Source: Cruorifilaria tuberocauda (lineage: Eukaryota; Nematoda; Chromadorea; Rhabditida; Onchocercidae). From it: a DNA stretch of 64,000 nucleotides. The notes beneath the pieces were generated by a model. That model was not told the DNA's origin. It searched no databases and was given only the letters and a program-made list of their open reading frames with translations. The stretch spans positions 62,001 to 126,000 of the forward strand of contig JABVXU010000041.1 of assembly GCA_013365365.1 (NCBI GenBank), in the 5' to 3' direction. Shown one piece after another: positions 37,466-48,422 of the stretch. A program made the position numbers and the translations under genes. Each line of letters opens with the position of its first letter. Position 1 is the first letter of the stretch.

Positions 37466-37666
37466 CTAGTGTGAAGGAGGAGTACCATGAACTGCTTCAC
37501 GATAGTAGCTGCTTTTTCCTTCTGCTCGAAATACCTCGGGGTACTGCATGACTGGCGATCGGTACCAAGTCCTAGTGCAGCGCATGTAATCGATAACGGA
37601 AGAGTCCAGGAATGATGCCACCGCATCTTCGTTTTCTTCCAAAAAGTCTGAAAAAGAAAGATCCAT
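37466..37666 (-). CDS. Orphan coding-like exon, unrecognised
   Basis: A 66-codon frame ending in TAG, richer in G and C than its surroundings and with a protein-like composition (FLEENEDAVASFLDSS, then YMRCTRTWYRSPVMQYPEVF). It may be a terminal exon: a good acceptor CTTTTTCAG lies inside its start, at about 37648-37650. Or it may be a small complete ORF starting at the ATG at 37666. Further coding-like minus-strand sequence lies at 37700-37840, but no in-phase partner exon was found. No family was recognised. Confidence 0.4.
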   Translation of the reverse strand: MDLSFSDFLEENEDAVASFLDSSVIDYMRCTRTWYRSPVMQYPEVFRAEGKSSYYREAVHGTPPSH

Positions 37667-37840
37667 CGCCCTAACTCATCGTCGTAAAAACATCAATACT
37701 ACAAACGCGCGGAAAAATGCGGCTACTACATCCCTGCATTCGGTGGTTGAATTTCTAACTGATTCTTCCGATTGTAGTCAGTGATAGGCTTGATCAGTGG
37801 TTGAATCCAATATATTATTTGCAGCCGCTTCTATTGGCTG

Positions 37841-40800
37841 AACTTTCTGAAATCTCTGATATTAACCGGCCTATTTGAAAATTTGAAATAAAGAGATCAT
37901 ATACGTATGCGCTTGAGTGTATGCGTATTGAGTGTTGTACTTGAATATGAAAAGAGGTGCATAAGGTAAGCAGTGAGAACTTTGTATATAAATATATATA
38001 TACTTTGAAAGGAAGTATCACTTTTATCAGGAAGTGGAATAGCTGGGTATTATTGGGATTTTTAATTCTATCAGTTTCTCCAGTCTACTGCAAATAGTTA
38101 TTTTCACATTTTGATTTTCAGAAAACACGTGTTCCAGTAATAACATGCACGAAGTTTGTATATACATACGTGTGACTAATATATTTGAGAAATAAACTTG
38201 GATTGACGACTTGGTATGTCATCCGCATGTTTTTAGTAGTGAATATTACAGAATTCTGTGTTTTATTAGAATTTAGTTAAAGAACGTGTTGGATGAAGCA
38301 TGGTATAATTTGAGTGTTATACTTCAAGAATATGTAACATAGCAAGGTACAAATGTGATCTTCAAAGAAATTCGAACTCTCCAAAGTAATTTTTCCACTT
38401 TTTGAATTATTTTTAGTAATCAAAGATCAATTCTTCTTTTCGCGTCACAGTTTTAAACATAATGTTCTCCTGAATATGGTTTCAAAATGTCTTTTACTGT
38501 GGTTATAGTTTCTTTACGATCATTTTAGCTGCATCGCGATATCCTTCACATAAAATAAGTACAAATAAAGTCTTAGTACTACTACTTCCAAAATCATTGG
38601 TTCCTTCTTAAAACTATTTGAAGATAGGATTAGTGAAATATGTCTTTAGTATTAGCACTGCTTATGTGAATAGGTTCTTGGAAGATTTCGCGGTATCACT
38701 AGCTAAATCAGTTTATTTCAGTTGTTCCTAACTGTTCTCTCAATAATTTGAGAATAAAATTCTACAAATGAGGATTTATTGATACATATTGAAAGCTAAT
38801 AAATTAAAAGAAAGGAAATTTCCAGCAATGTAGCAATTTTAACTTGGTTTGATATCTCTTTTTCGCTCTTAGTCATCCATGGGTAGTTTTGATTTGCGGA
38901 ATCACAACAAACTGATCACGTATATTTAAAAAAATTTTACTCGTTCTTCTTTACGAAGTACTGTGTTTTTCTTCCGCTAATGAATTTATGTAAAGCGATT
39001 AGAAACATATTTATTATAGCTGGATTGTTATCAATTCGAAAATAGTCAGAATAAGTTTCAGAGGACAGTTTTAATGGATTTATAGTGAAATTTCAATTTC
39101 AGGTATTAAGGTCAATGGTAATAACTTTAGAGCCCAGTCGTTAGTTTTGTTCATTTGAACGGTATTAAATAAGCTTTATTTTACATTTCAGTATATTGCA
39201 GTATATAGTCTGAACATCACGTCAATATACACGGCTTAATATGGAAGCTATAAAGAACTGTAACCTGTATAGAACATGTACCTAAAAACTATAAACTCTG
39301 ATATGAAGGCTGTTATGAACCGCAATACACACAAAAAGTGAGTCATTAATTTAAAATCTAATTAACGGGAATGACTAACTGTCTGTTAAGATTCTGTATG
39401 CAATTTTGACTTTCTCTAATAGGATTATTATCCATAAAAACTTAAATACTTCTACAGTGTTTTCATTTCGCTGTCAAAGGGAAAATCCTTGTTTCCAGCT
39501 TGACTCTGGCATTGTGTTTTTCATGATACGTACACATAGGTGTGCAATCACTGGAAGGTTAAAATACATAAGAAAATGATCGTACACTCTTGGCGATTGA
39601 ACTCTAGAATTTTATTTAACGAACAAAGAAAAAGAATTGAATTTTAGCTAGTTGCAAAGATTCATTGATAGTTGATTGCACGAATAATCTGCCCATTATC
39701 ACTTATGTGCCGACAGTGATGATATCTCTGTTCCGGTGCATATTTGTTATCTCAAGATATATCTCACTATTTACTAATTTGACTGGGAACAGTATCACCT
39801 GTTTTGTTACCTTTGAACTGTTAACAAAGAGTGGAGCATTTTTGCTTTTAAACATTGTTTGATAAATTTACTCAGACGTTATAATACAGTTATCAAGGAA
39901 TATCACTACAGAGTAGGCTACTAGGTCGGATGTGGATAACAATACTTCTAGTAGTATAGACTGCTGAATACTGCATGAAATATAACATTGATTAGTATAA
40001 TATACTTTAATTATTTCAATATATCTATAATACAACATTATTTTAGTTTTCTGACAATTATCAATAGTGATAAGTGAATGTAATTGCCAAAATAGTTTAA
40101 CGACTAATATTTTAGTAGTTCATACTCGACCTCCTGCAACATTTAGCTGGACTAATCTTGAAAGATCTGAGGTGAATGACTAGGCAATGTCGGTAGCATG
40201 TGATACAGTCTAAAATCGTTGCTTTTTCGTTGATTTGTTATTTTATTACTCTCATTTATCATTTGATGAAGTGCGTAAATATTGAAAAACCATTGGTTTG
40301 TATTATACATGTTACTTACAACAGTCTAGCTGTCACCCTGTCGAGACACTTTAAATGTCACGAACCTTCATATGTCTAAATCTGTTATGCACAAGTGTCA
40401 CACAGGTAATGTGCTATCGAAGCCTCTCAAATAAGTTTCAGATTATGAGCAAGTTTTAATTACCGCTATCGACAATTTCTGATATAGGACATAAGGATAA
40501 GTCTTGAATAATTAAAGTTCAACTAGATAAAGGATTATTCGCTTTGGAATTTCAATGATAACACCTGTATTTTGAAATTAATGTTCTGATGATCTACTTC
40601 AGGAATTGTCGATACAAGGTTCTTTGATTTAAACTTTTAATTTAACTAATAATTCTATTGCAACATTTGATCGGGTTTTGCTTGAGACATGTGTTGTTTT
40701 TTGTTTCTCCTACCTAAATTTTCGTTTCCTACTTTCTTACTTTTACATCATGATCCCAACTATCATGGTTTAACTGTCTATTCAAACTTACATGCTGATA

Positions 40801-41569
40801 ATCTGACGTTGATATACGTTTTCTATTCTTGATTCTGATCTATATTATTTTTCGTTTCCTTCATATGCCAATAGCTTGAATCGTTTCAGAACTTTGTAGG
40901 TTATTTTAATTGATTACAACTTAGTTGCACCCATTTTTATGTACCAAAATCCAGTCTCTGTTTTCCCCACTTTTTCTGACTTTACAGGAAATAGTAAGTT
41001 GGTACTAGAGAAATTGTAAATAATGCTGATCTTAATGAATTTTTCTACAGTTTTCGTGAAGCTATTGTTAATAACTTGATTTTATATGTTAAGGAAGTTA
41101 ATCATAATTAAGCTTCATTTGTACTACGTAAATATTCACGACTTAGGTTTGGGTTGAATTTTGAGGCTCGAAAGTTTTTGTGGCACTTAGTCCTTTTTCT
41201 TAACAAATTGTAGCGAAAAAGAAAATAACTTTAGATAGCAAACAATTCCGGAACAACAAATCGAATATTCCAGAGTAGCTGGATGGACATCAAATACAAA
41301 TGTAAGCATTTTTAGGTTTTTTACTGCAGGTTTAAATTGTTTTTTAATTTGTAAATAAACTGCAATAAGTATGAGCATAGAATATAAGATTGATTAATTT
41401 CCAACGGTGAATACTTTTTGAAAATAAGTGGAAATCCTTATAGCTCATTTGTTGGTGACAATAAGCTGGAATATTCCAACAACAATACTAACTTACAAAA
41501 AATAAGTGATCAGCTAATAAGACCGAATAATCCGCTCTCGGGTAGAAAAATAGCTCATAGTTGTTTTTT
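37841..41569. other. Intergenic, nothing recognised
   Basis: About 3.7 kb of AT-rich sequence. ORFs are short and lack paired splice sites. No repeat or RNA gene was seen. Confidence 0.5.
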
Positions 41570-42358
41570 AGGAGCATTAAAATGATAAAATTTTTCCAAT
41601 TTTTTCCAGCGTTTTCTATATTCCTGATTGTTTGTATTATCTATTGTCCTCATAAAGTTATTCCAGCCTTATTTGTAGCACAATATCATTTGTCTAATTT
41701 TGGCGAAACACAACAGACTGTTAAAAAGTATGTAGATTTTCAGATAATTCTAAAACTGGAGTTGAAGAAAAATCTGAATTAATCGTAAAAGACAAACTAA
41801 AATGCGGTAAATGTATTTAAAGAGGATTTCATCTATTCAGAATAATTTCGAAGCCATCATCAAAGCTGATGCACTGTTAAGGTGAGAGCTGTTGGTAACT
41901 GATGCACACAAACTTTTATTGCTCCTTATATTAGGACTTCGTCAGAATTTCCCTTGATCATCCGGAGAATTGGGGAGTTGTGAATACGAGAGATCCCAGA
42001 GTGGACATGGACGGCTTGGGACTATGCTTTTGATGTTCAACGAAATCGACACTTCATTCAAAATTGTTATGCAATCGAATTCAACAATCTTCTAAGAGCG
42101 CTGTAGTTTGTTGCCGCACAGACCACACACGATGCTTTAGACAGGCGTAATGAGGTCGCTTTATCATTCTGCCGCACTTCTCATCATTTAGCATCATAAT
42201 CACGTATTTCTCGAAATAGAATTTCTTGTTTTTAATTTTAGGCTTGCGAAAGTTTGCGAATTCAGACTGAGTTAAAACTCACCAAATTAAGCGAACAACT
42301 GTTATCGATCAAGCAGAAGGAAGGTGTCATTCCATTAAGATGCCGATTGAAATTTTAG
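41570..42358 (+). pseudogene. Coding-like locus with in-frame stops, unrecognised (possible pseudogene)
   Basis: An acceptor-like AG at 41570-41571 precedes ATG 41582, which opens a signal-peptide-like frame (MIKFFQFFPAFSIFLIVCII) ending near a GTATGT donor at about 41728. An exon-like piece with good splice sites lies at about 41841-41881 (FEAIIKADALLR). From 41936 one continuous frame reads RTSSEFPLIIRRIGEL, then PEWTWTAWDYAFDVQRNRHF, then FVAAQTTHDALDRRNE, interrupted by TGA at 41981, TAG at 42104 and TAA at 42197. A last exon, 42242-42358, has a clean acceptor and a TAG end and encodes a coiled-coil-like ESLRIQTELKLTKLSEQLLS. Base composition is richer in G and C than the flanks. Either this is a decaying gene or I have missed its exon structure. 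I do not recognise a family. Confidence 0.4.
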
Positions 42359-44322
42359 AGGACTGAATATGAAGATAATCGATAATATCACGAATGAAAT
42401 CTTTACTATCATCAGTAACATATTGTACTTTAATAGTCGCGATACCGGAAAAGAAAGTGCTGAAACTTTTTCTTAATGAGAAGAAAGAATAAGCGTCTCC
42501 ATCATTCAGTTCTTCAAATATAAAACGGAAATTTCTTCGATAAGAGACAGATTAAGGTGTTTTTCACTCTGTCGGAACTTGAGAAACGCAAGAAGGGAAC
42601 AATCTCTTGAACACATTTTAGATTCGATTTTCAATCAGATATTTTAATGTTATGAGTAAAATTCTTTTTGTTAAATATTTCTAGACTCAAGTTTCAATTG
42701 GCTTTAACATATTGGTTAGGAAAAATGCAAAATATATGGAAAAAGAAATCATATGATACATGAGCGTGAATGTACGAAATAAAACAGTAGGGAAGTGATC
42801 ATTTAAAGCAAAAAAGAATTCATATATTATGATAGGATTATCGCAGATTTTGTGGAAAAAAGAAAAAGTATCGTGTGGGGTTTAACGTACAAGGTTTTCG
42901 GGGGAAATTTTTTCATAACTCCTGCGAAGATTCGTATGGTTTACATAATTTATTCTGATCTATTTCAGGTTCTTCTTTTCATTTTTTTTTAAATTTGGAA
43001 GTATTCAAGCTTCCATTGGATTTTATTTATAGTAATAACGAAAAACATATTCTAGAAATTAAATTCTCATGAATCAGATTAAATAACATTCGCTACTATT
43101 TCTAACCTTCATTTGAAAATACATTTATTAATGTATTTATGGTTTTATATTTTTTGATAAATTCACTTGTCCAATTAGATGGATGAATTTTACTTTCACG
43201 AAATAGGTTAGTATGGTATGTGAACTATCTAATATCGGTTTACTTAATACGTTTGAGTATCTTATCTTTATTATATCTGCGTTTTACGCACAATTTATTG
43301 CTAAGTATTTGATAAAGCACTTTCAATTTTAGTAATTTCAGTTCAATTTTAATTTTAAAATGAATGGTAGGATGAAAATATATGAATTTCGCTCATGTCA
43401 AAAAATGCAACAAATAGTACGAATTTGTTAGAAAGAAAAAGGGATTCTAAAGGCAAATTATTTTAAAATGAGAAACACTTAATCCTCAAAATACATCTTC
43501 CATTCTCTTATTCTTCTATGCAATCTCTCATGTATCATTTCAAAAGGAAAAAAATTGAACTAAATAATGTAAACCAAATGTTCCAAATGTTATTTGAATG
43601 AAAGCACTCTAATGATACATCAGTTCGTTTAAGCAGCTATTTGAATAGACTAAAATTGAAATGAATGAATTTTTCCTCCCTTAGCATGCTTATTTTGTGT
43701 GAAAATTACTCTTGTTTTGACTAATATTTTCATTTTTGCTATAGTTTTTTCGTCCTACTCTAAATTTTCGAAACTATAAGAAAAAATCAAATAAATAATG
43801 GTTGGAGAGAAAAAAAATTCTTTTTCTTAAATAGCAAAATATTGTTTCATTCGGTCGAATCACAGATCCAAAAACATACTACTTTTTTACTAAATAAATT
43901 CATTCATCTGCATAATATCCTTTAACATTGATACGACTATAAAGAACAGTTAATTTCATTTATATCAGTTTATATTCATATCAGATAATATCACCAAAGG
44001 ATCAAGCATTTCTATCCTTAGAGTATATCCTAGAATTGGGTAATTATTTGGTTTAGATCAAGAATTTGAACCATACCCTGCTCTCATTTCTCTGAAAAGC
44101 CTTAATGAAAAAAGAAATCCATTTATCCCAGCAAAATTGTTATCTACTTTTATTATAAAAAATCAAATCATATTATTATTATTTGTCTGCTTTCATCTCT
44201 TTGACCATTCGATTTCGAAAAGAAAATTGTAACTAGCTATATTTTCATCATCTCTGGTATGATTTTCCTAATTAAAATTATCGCTGCAGCTTAGTAATTT
44301 TGAAATTTGGAAAGACTGAGAG
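42359..44322. other. Intergenic upstream of the GT31 gene
   Basis: About 2 kb of AT-rich DNA, with no supportable exon on either strand. The galactosyltransferase promoter should lie at its right end. Confidence 0.5.
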
Positions 44323-46633
44323 ATGAAACGATACTGGTATGGAATATCGATACGTTTCAAGATGTATTTTTCAGTAACTTTATACTGCTTTCTACTACTT
44401 TGCTGTTTATACTTCATGCTATCATTAATCACATTAGTAGTGATGAAGAGTAATTCATTCACTGAAAATTTAATCAAACTTTCTTCAATAAATAGAAGGG
44501 TATCAATTAATCTCGAATTTACTTCATCAGTTTGTTTCTTTGTGCTAATTTTTTGAAATTAGGATTGGATTTCTCTCTAAATTACAAATATTCATTAACT
44601 GAATTTGATTTAATGGTGTTAAATTATGAGTTTTTTTCGTAGATATATAAGAATAATAATCATAATGAAAGCAGTGTTTTGGTTAATCCATATCAATACG
44701 GTTGGACAATTTTGGAGAAAACGTTTTGTACCGTACTATATCCAAACCTGACAATTATAATAATTGTTCATTCTGCTACTGATCATTTCGAACAACGTAT
44801 ACTCTTACGACAAATGTATGGCCGGCACTTTTACAAACAGGTTTCCAAATTTATTCATTTTAAATGAAATTTAATATAGCTTTTAAGAATCACTTGTGAA
44901 ATCCCATCATGTTGCATTTTCAATTAAAAATTTTTTAATTAACAATATCAGTATTTGAATTAAGACGTAAGATTTACACTTCCCAGCGAATAAAATGTGA
45001 TACGAAGACACTTCTTCGTTCCTCAGATCCATAACATCTTAACTTTTTCTTCCTATAATTTAAAAAAATTGAGAAATTTTTTAAAGTTATTTTAAGGTTA
45101 TGTAGTGAAAAATGATGTAATTCATGTGTATAAGCGAGTTATAAAATTATTATAATCTTAAAAAGACAAGTAAATAGATTATTTACAGTATGGCATTACG
45201 ACACTATTTGCAGTAGGTATGCCAGAGGATGGTGAAGTTCAAAAACAGCTACTTGAAGAATCACGAAGAGAGCATGATCTTATACAACAAAACTTTCGCG
45301 ATAGCTATAAAAATTTGACATGGAAGGTTTATTTGACATATTTCATTTTCTATAATGAGTAATAAAATAAAGCATCATACATTAAATGTATGATGCTTTA
45401 TTTATTTTACAACATTACATGCATACATTAAATATATTGCAAGTAATATAATTGCGTCCATTTTTTGAATTAAATTTTAAAAGTCAGTTCTGATACTCAC
45501 TTGCAATATTCATTTAATATTTCTCTTTTAATCAATATTATTTTTAGGAATTTGTTGCCATAATTAACTTATCAGAATGCATGGCAAAATATGTATGGGA
45601 TAGGTGAAATACTTCTGTATACATAACTTTCAGGCATTAATGTGGCTTCGCTTCATGGATGAATATTGTCCGAATATACAGTATATAATAAAACTTGATG
45701 ATGATGTTGTAGGCAATATACTGCAGATGCTCCATTTTTTGAATGAGCATTTCAAAACAGTAAGCTTATTAGAATCAGAGAAACGAATTTTCTGTCGAGT
45801 CATTTACCATCGACTAGTATCACGAGAAAAGAAAAATAAGTGGTATGTGTTAGTGCTTAAATAAATATACCATTTCGTATTTTTTTTTACATTTTTTCTT
45901 GTAAATTTCCTTGTTAACATCTGATGGATATTTCCGGAAATTCGATAATTGCTAAAGGTATGTAAGAAAGGACGAATTACCTTCTGAATATTATTCAAAC
46001 TATTGCGTGGGTATGGCAATTATATTCACTGGTGATTTATCAGGTTTACTGTTACGAGCGGCCATAAAAGAGAGATATTTCTGGGTTCGCTGCTTTATAC
46101 AATACATTTCTTTCAATTAAGGATATTATGATAAATTGAGATGAAAAATTAAAAGATATGGGTTAAAATTTCAAGCTACTATAAAGCTTTGATAAACCGT
46201 ATTATAATATGGTAAGAAATGCAATTACTTATCTGTAAATGATAATTAAAGTAATTTAAATAAACGAGTTTGAATGGAAGATTTTGATAATTTCATCGAT
46301 AACAAGCAAAAAGAGGTTGAAATTTTTTATGATGATTTCACTTTAAGCTTATCATATGAGAAGTTGCACGAACCTTAAAGATATATAGAAATATAAATTT
46401 AATTGTAGATCGATGATTATTTCATAACTGGAATTTTGGCGAAGAAAGTTGAGGCTCATTTAATAGATTTAAAACGAAAAATAATGGTTTACACGTGGGA
46501 AGGAAATGAAAAAGCGCTTGTGAATGGCGATGTCTTCTTTCGTTTGTTGTCAAATATGTCTTACGGTGTGCAATTATGGCGACAAATTCAAGACAGTTAT
46601 TCCACACGTTTTTTGAATAGCTCACACAATTGA
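44323..46633 (+). CDS. GT31 beta-1,3-galactosyltransferase-like type II membrane protein
   Basis: Golgi enzyme of glycosyltransferase family 31, which transfers Gal or GlcNAc in beta-1,3 linkage. Exons: 44323-44499, 44643-44840, 45189-45326, 45548-45592, 45634-45842, 45958-46084, 46409-46633; all in phase, 372 residues with the 45-base fourth exon, 357 without. Residues about 13-41 form one long hydrophobic segment after a short basic N-terminus, the type II anchor. Family features follow: ILLRQMYG, FAVGMPEDGEVQKQLLEESR, FRDSYKNLTWK, the metal-binding DxD as IIKLDDDVVGN, NKWYVRKDELPSEYYSNYC, and FWIDDYFITGILAKKV in the position of the family's EDVYVG motif. Skipping exon 4 restores ungapped family spacing between NLTWK and ALMWLRF, so that exon may be a cassette. 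The acceptor sugar cannot be told from sequence. Confidence 0.92.
45365..45403. repeat. Near-perfect palindrome, 19-bp arms
   Basis: Arms 45365-45383 and 45385-45403 are exact inverted repeats around a single A. The palindrome sits in intron 3 of the GT31 gene and contains GCATCATACATT and its complement. No flanking target duplication was evident. Confidence 0.9.
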
Positions 46634-48422
46634 TCGTTTCTCCTTCACCTTTCCAGAAAATTTAAGTATATATTTTATTCAAAACCATGCATGTACTTCC
46701 TTTTTCGAAAAATATCAAATACAGTCGTTTAAACTCAAGGATATTTTTCTCTGGTTATAAAGTGTTTGTTTCATGAAAGAATTGGTTTTTCTTTTTATCC
46801 AAGTAATTCTTAGATAATGGTATTGCAAATACTTGAGTAGTTCGCGGGATCTGATATGATACGACGAAAAGGAGTGAAAGGAAGCGATTTATTTCTGAAG
46901 CGCACAATTAAAAAACATCAATTTTGGATGAATATTGCCCCTAAAAGCACTTTATATTTCGTCTAATAAGCTTATTTAAATGACAACAAAAATATGCTGG
47001 AAGAAAATTATATTAAGACGTGAGAATTTTCAACACTTTGTTTAAAATCCACAAAAGATTGGATAGAAGTCAAAGTGAAGGTATACAAGGAAATTCCCGA
47101 CTCTTATTAAACCTACATATTAAACTTTTCCGTACTACTTACCAAGAATTAAGATTGAACAATATAGTAAGACAGACAGCCATTTTGTTAAAGAGATATC
47201 AAACAAACTACCAGTTACATTTATTTCCTGTAAAATTTTTTAGTCAGAATTTATGTAAAATTTTTTCTCGAATAAAAAATATTTCCAGATCATAAGTGGT
47301 GTTAACATGAGGAAACTAATATTTTGATCTAAAAGAAAATAATTTTTCTGTGACGTACAAATAGTCATTTCAATGTTTGCATAGTGTGGTAATCACTTCG
47401 CTTACTGGGAAAAAAAATTAAAGTAATAAAAAATACTTTGAAAATTCTGATATTTCAATTTAAGAAAAAAATTGTTATGCAAACATCAAATGGCTGTTTT
47501 TCTAGAAATACACTAATACTGTAAATAACACAACAATATCCCTTAATAAATAATGATCTATTAGTTCTTGCTTGGAATAAGTCGTTCAATTGTTAAAGTG
47601 TTTCTCAGATATGTGCAAGGATTCAATTTCATACCATGTCATACCAATTTAATCTTAATTTTATCTCGTTGATATCTTCGACGAACGAACAAACTGACAA
47701 TTAGCACAGTGACCACTGTTTGAAATTTTAATTGTGAAATTGTAAGAAATTTGTCGAGAATAAAACTGTTGGGATTTATAGAAAACTTTGTTTAGATTTT
47801 TCTAGGAAAGATTTGAGCAAAAAATTAGAAGATTATGCAAAAAGGGAGAAAAAGTATGGCAGATAATTTTGCAGTTGGAATACGATAATATTGCTTCTAT
47901 CCTCTTTTGCTATGTATTTCAACGACTTATCGTTAGCAAAATATTTTTTAAAATGTAATCGTCGTATATCTTAGCAAAGTTTCCACCCTTATATAAAACC
48001 GGTCAAAAACATAAATATCGGTTTGAGTTGGGTTTATTAATGAATAAAACTTCTCACAAATCTCTACTTCCATATTAATGAATCATTACTGTAGGATTTT
48101 AATTAAAGGTTATTCATCTTTTACTACTCTTACTACTTGCTATAATTTGTCGAAACATATGAAATCTTTCGTTTTCCGCAGTTCGCAAAGCTATCATTGA
48201 AGGAAACGTTTAGAGAGCCATTCGGGAACACTATTATGAAGCTGAACAGTGCATTACCACCAACTGTTTGCCGTACAAGTGGTATGAGATCGATCTATAG
48301 CAGAAGGTGTCGGATAGTGAGGACGCACCTGCCTGAGGAGGTGGGAGACGTAAGCTGATCGACAATCTGCGCTGCTACTCACCGCAGTTATTCCTGTGCC
48401 TTCATTGTCTCCTCAACTAATA
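46634..48422. other. Intergenic; GC-richer island at about 48187-48420
   Basis: The left 1.5 kb is ordinary AT-rich DNA. The last 230 bases before the leprecan start codon are clearly richer in G and C and contain one 58-codon open frame on the plus strand (from about 48183) ending in TGA. I could not join that frame in phase to the next gene, so I treat the island as 5' UTR, promoter or an unidentified exon. Confidence 0.45.
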
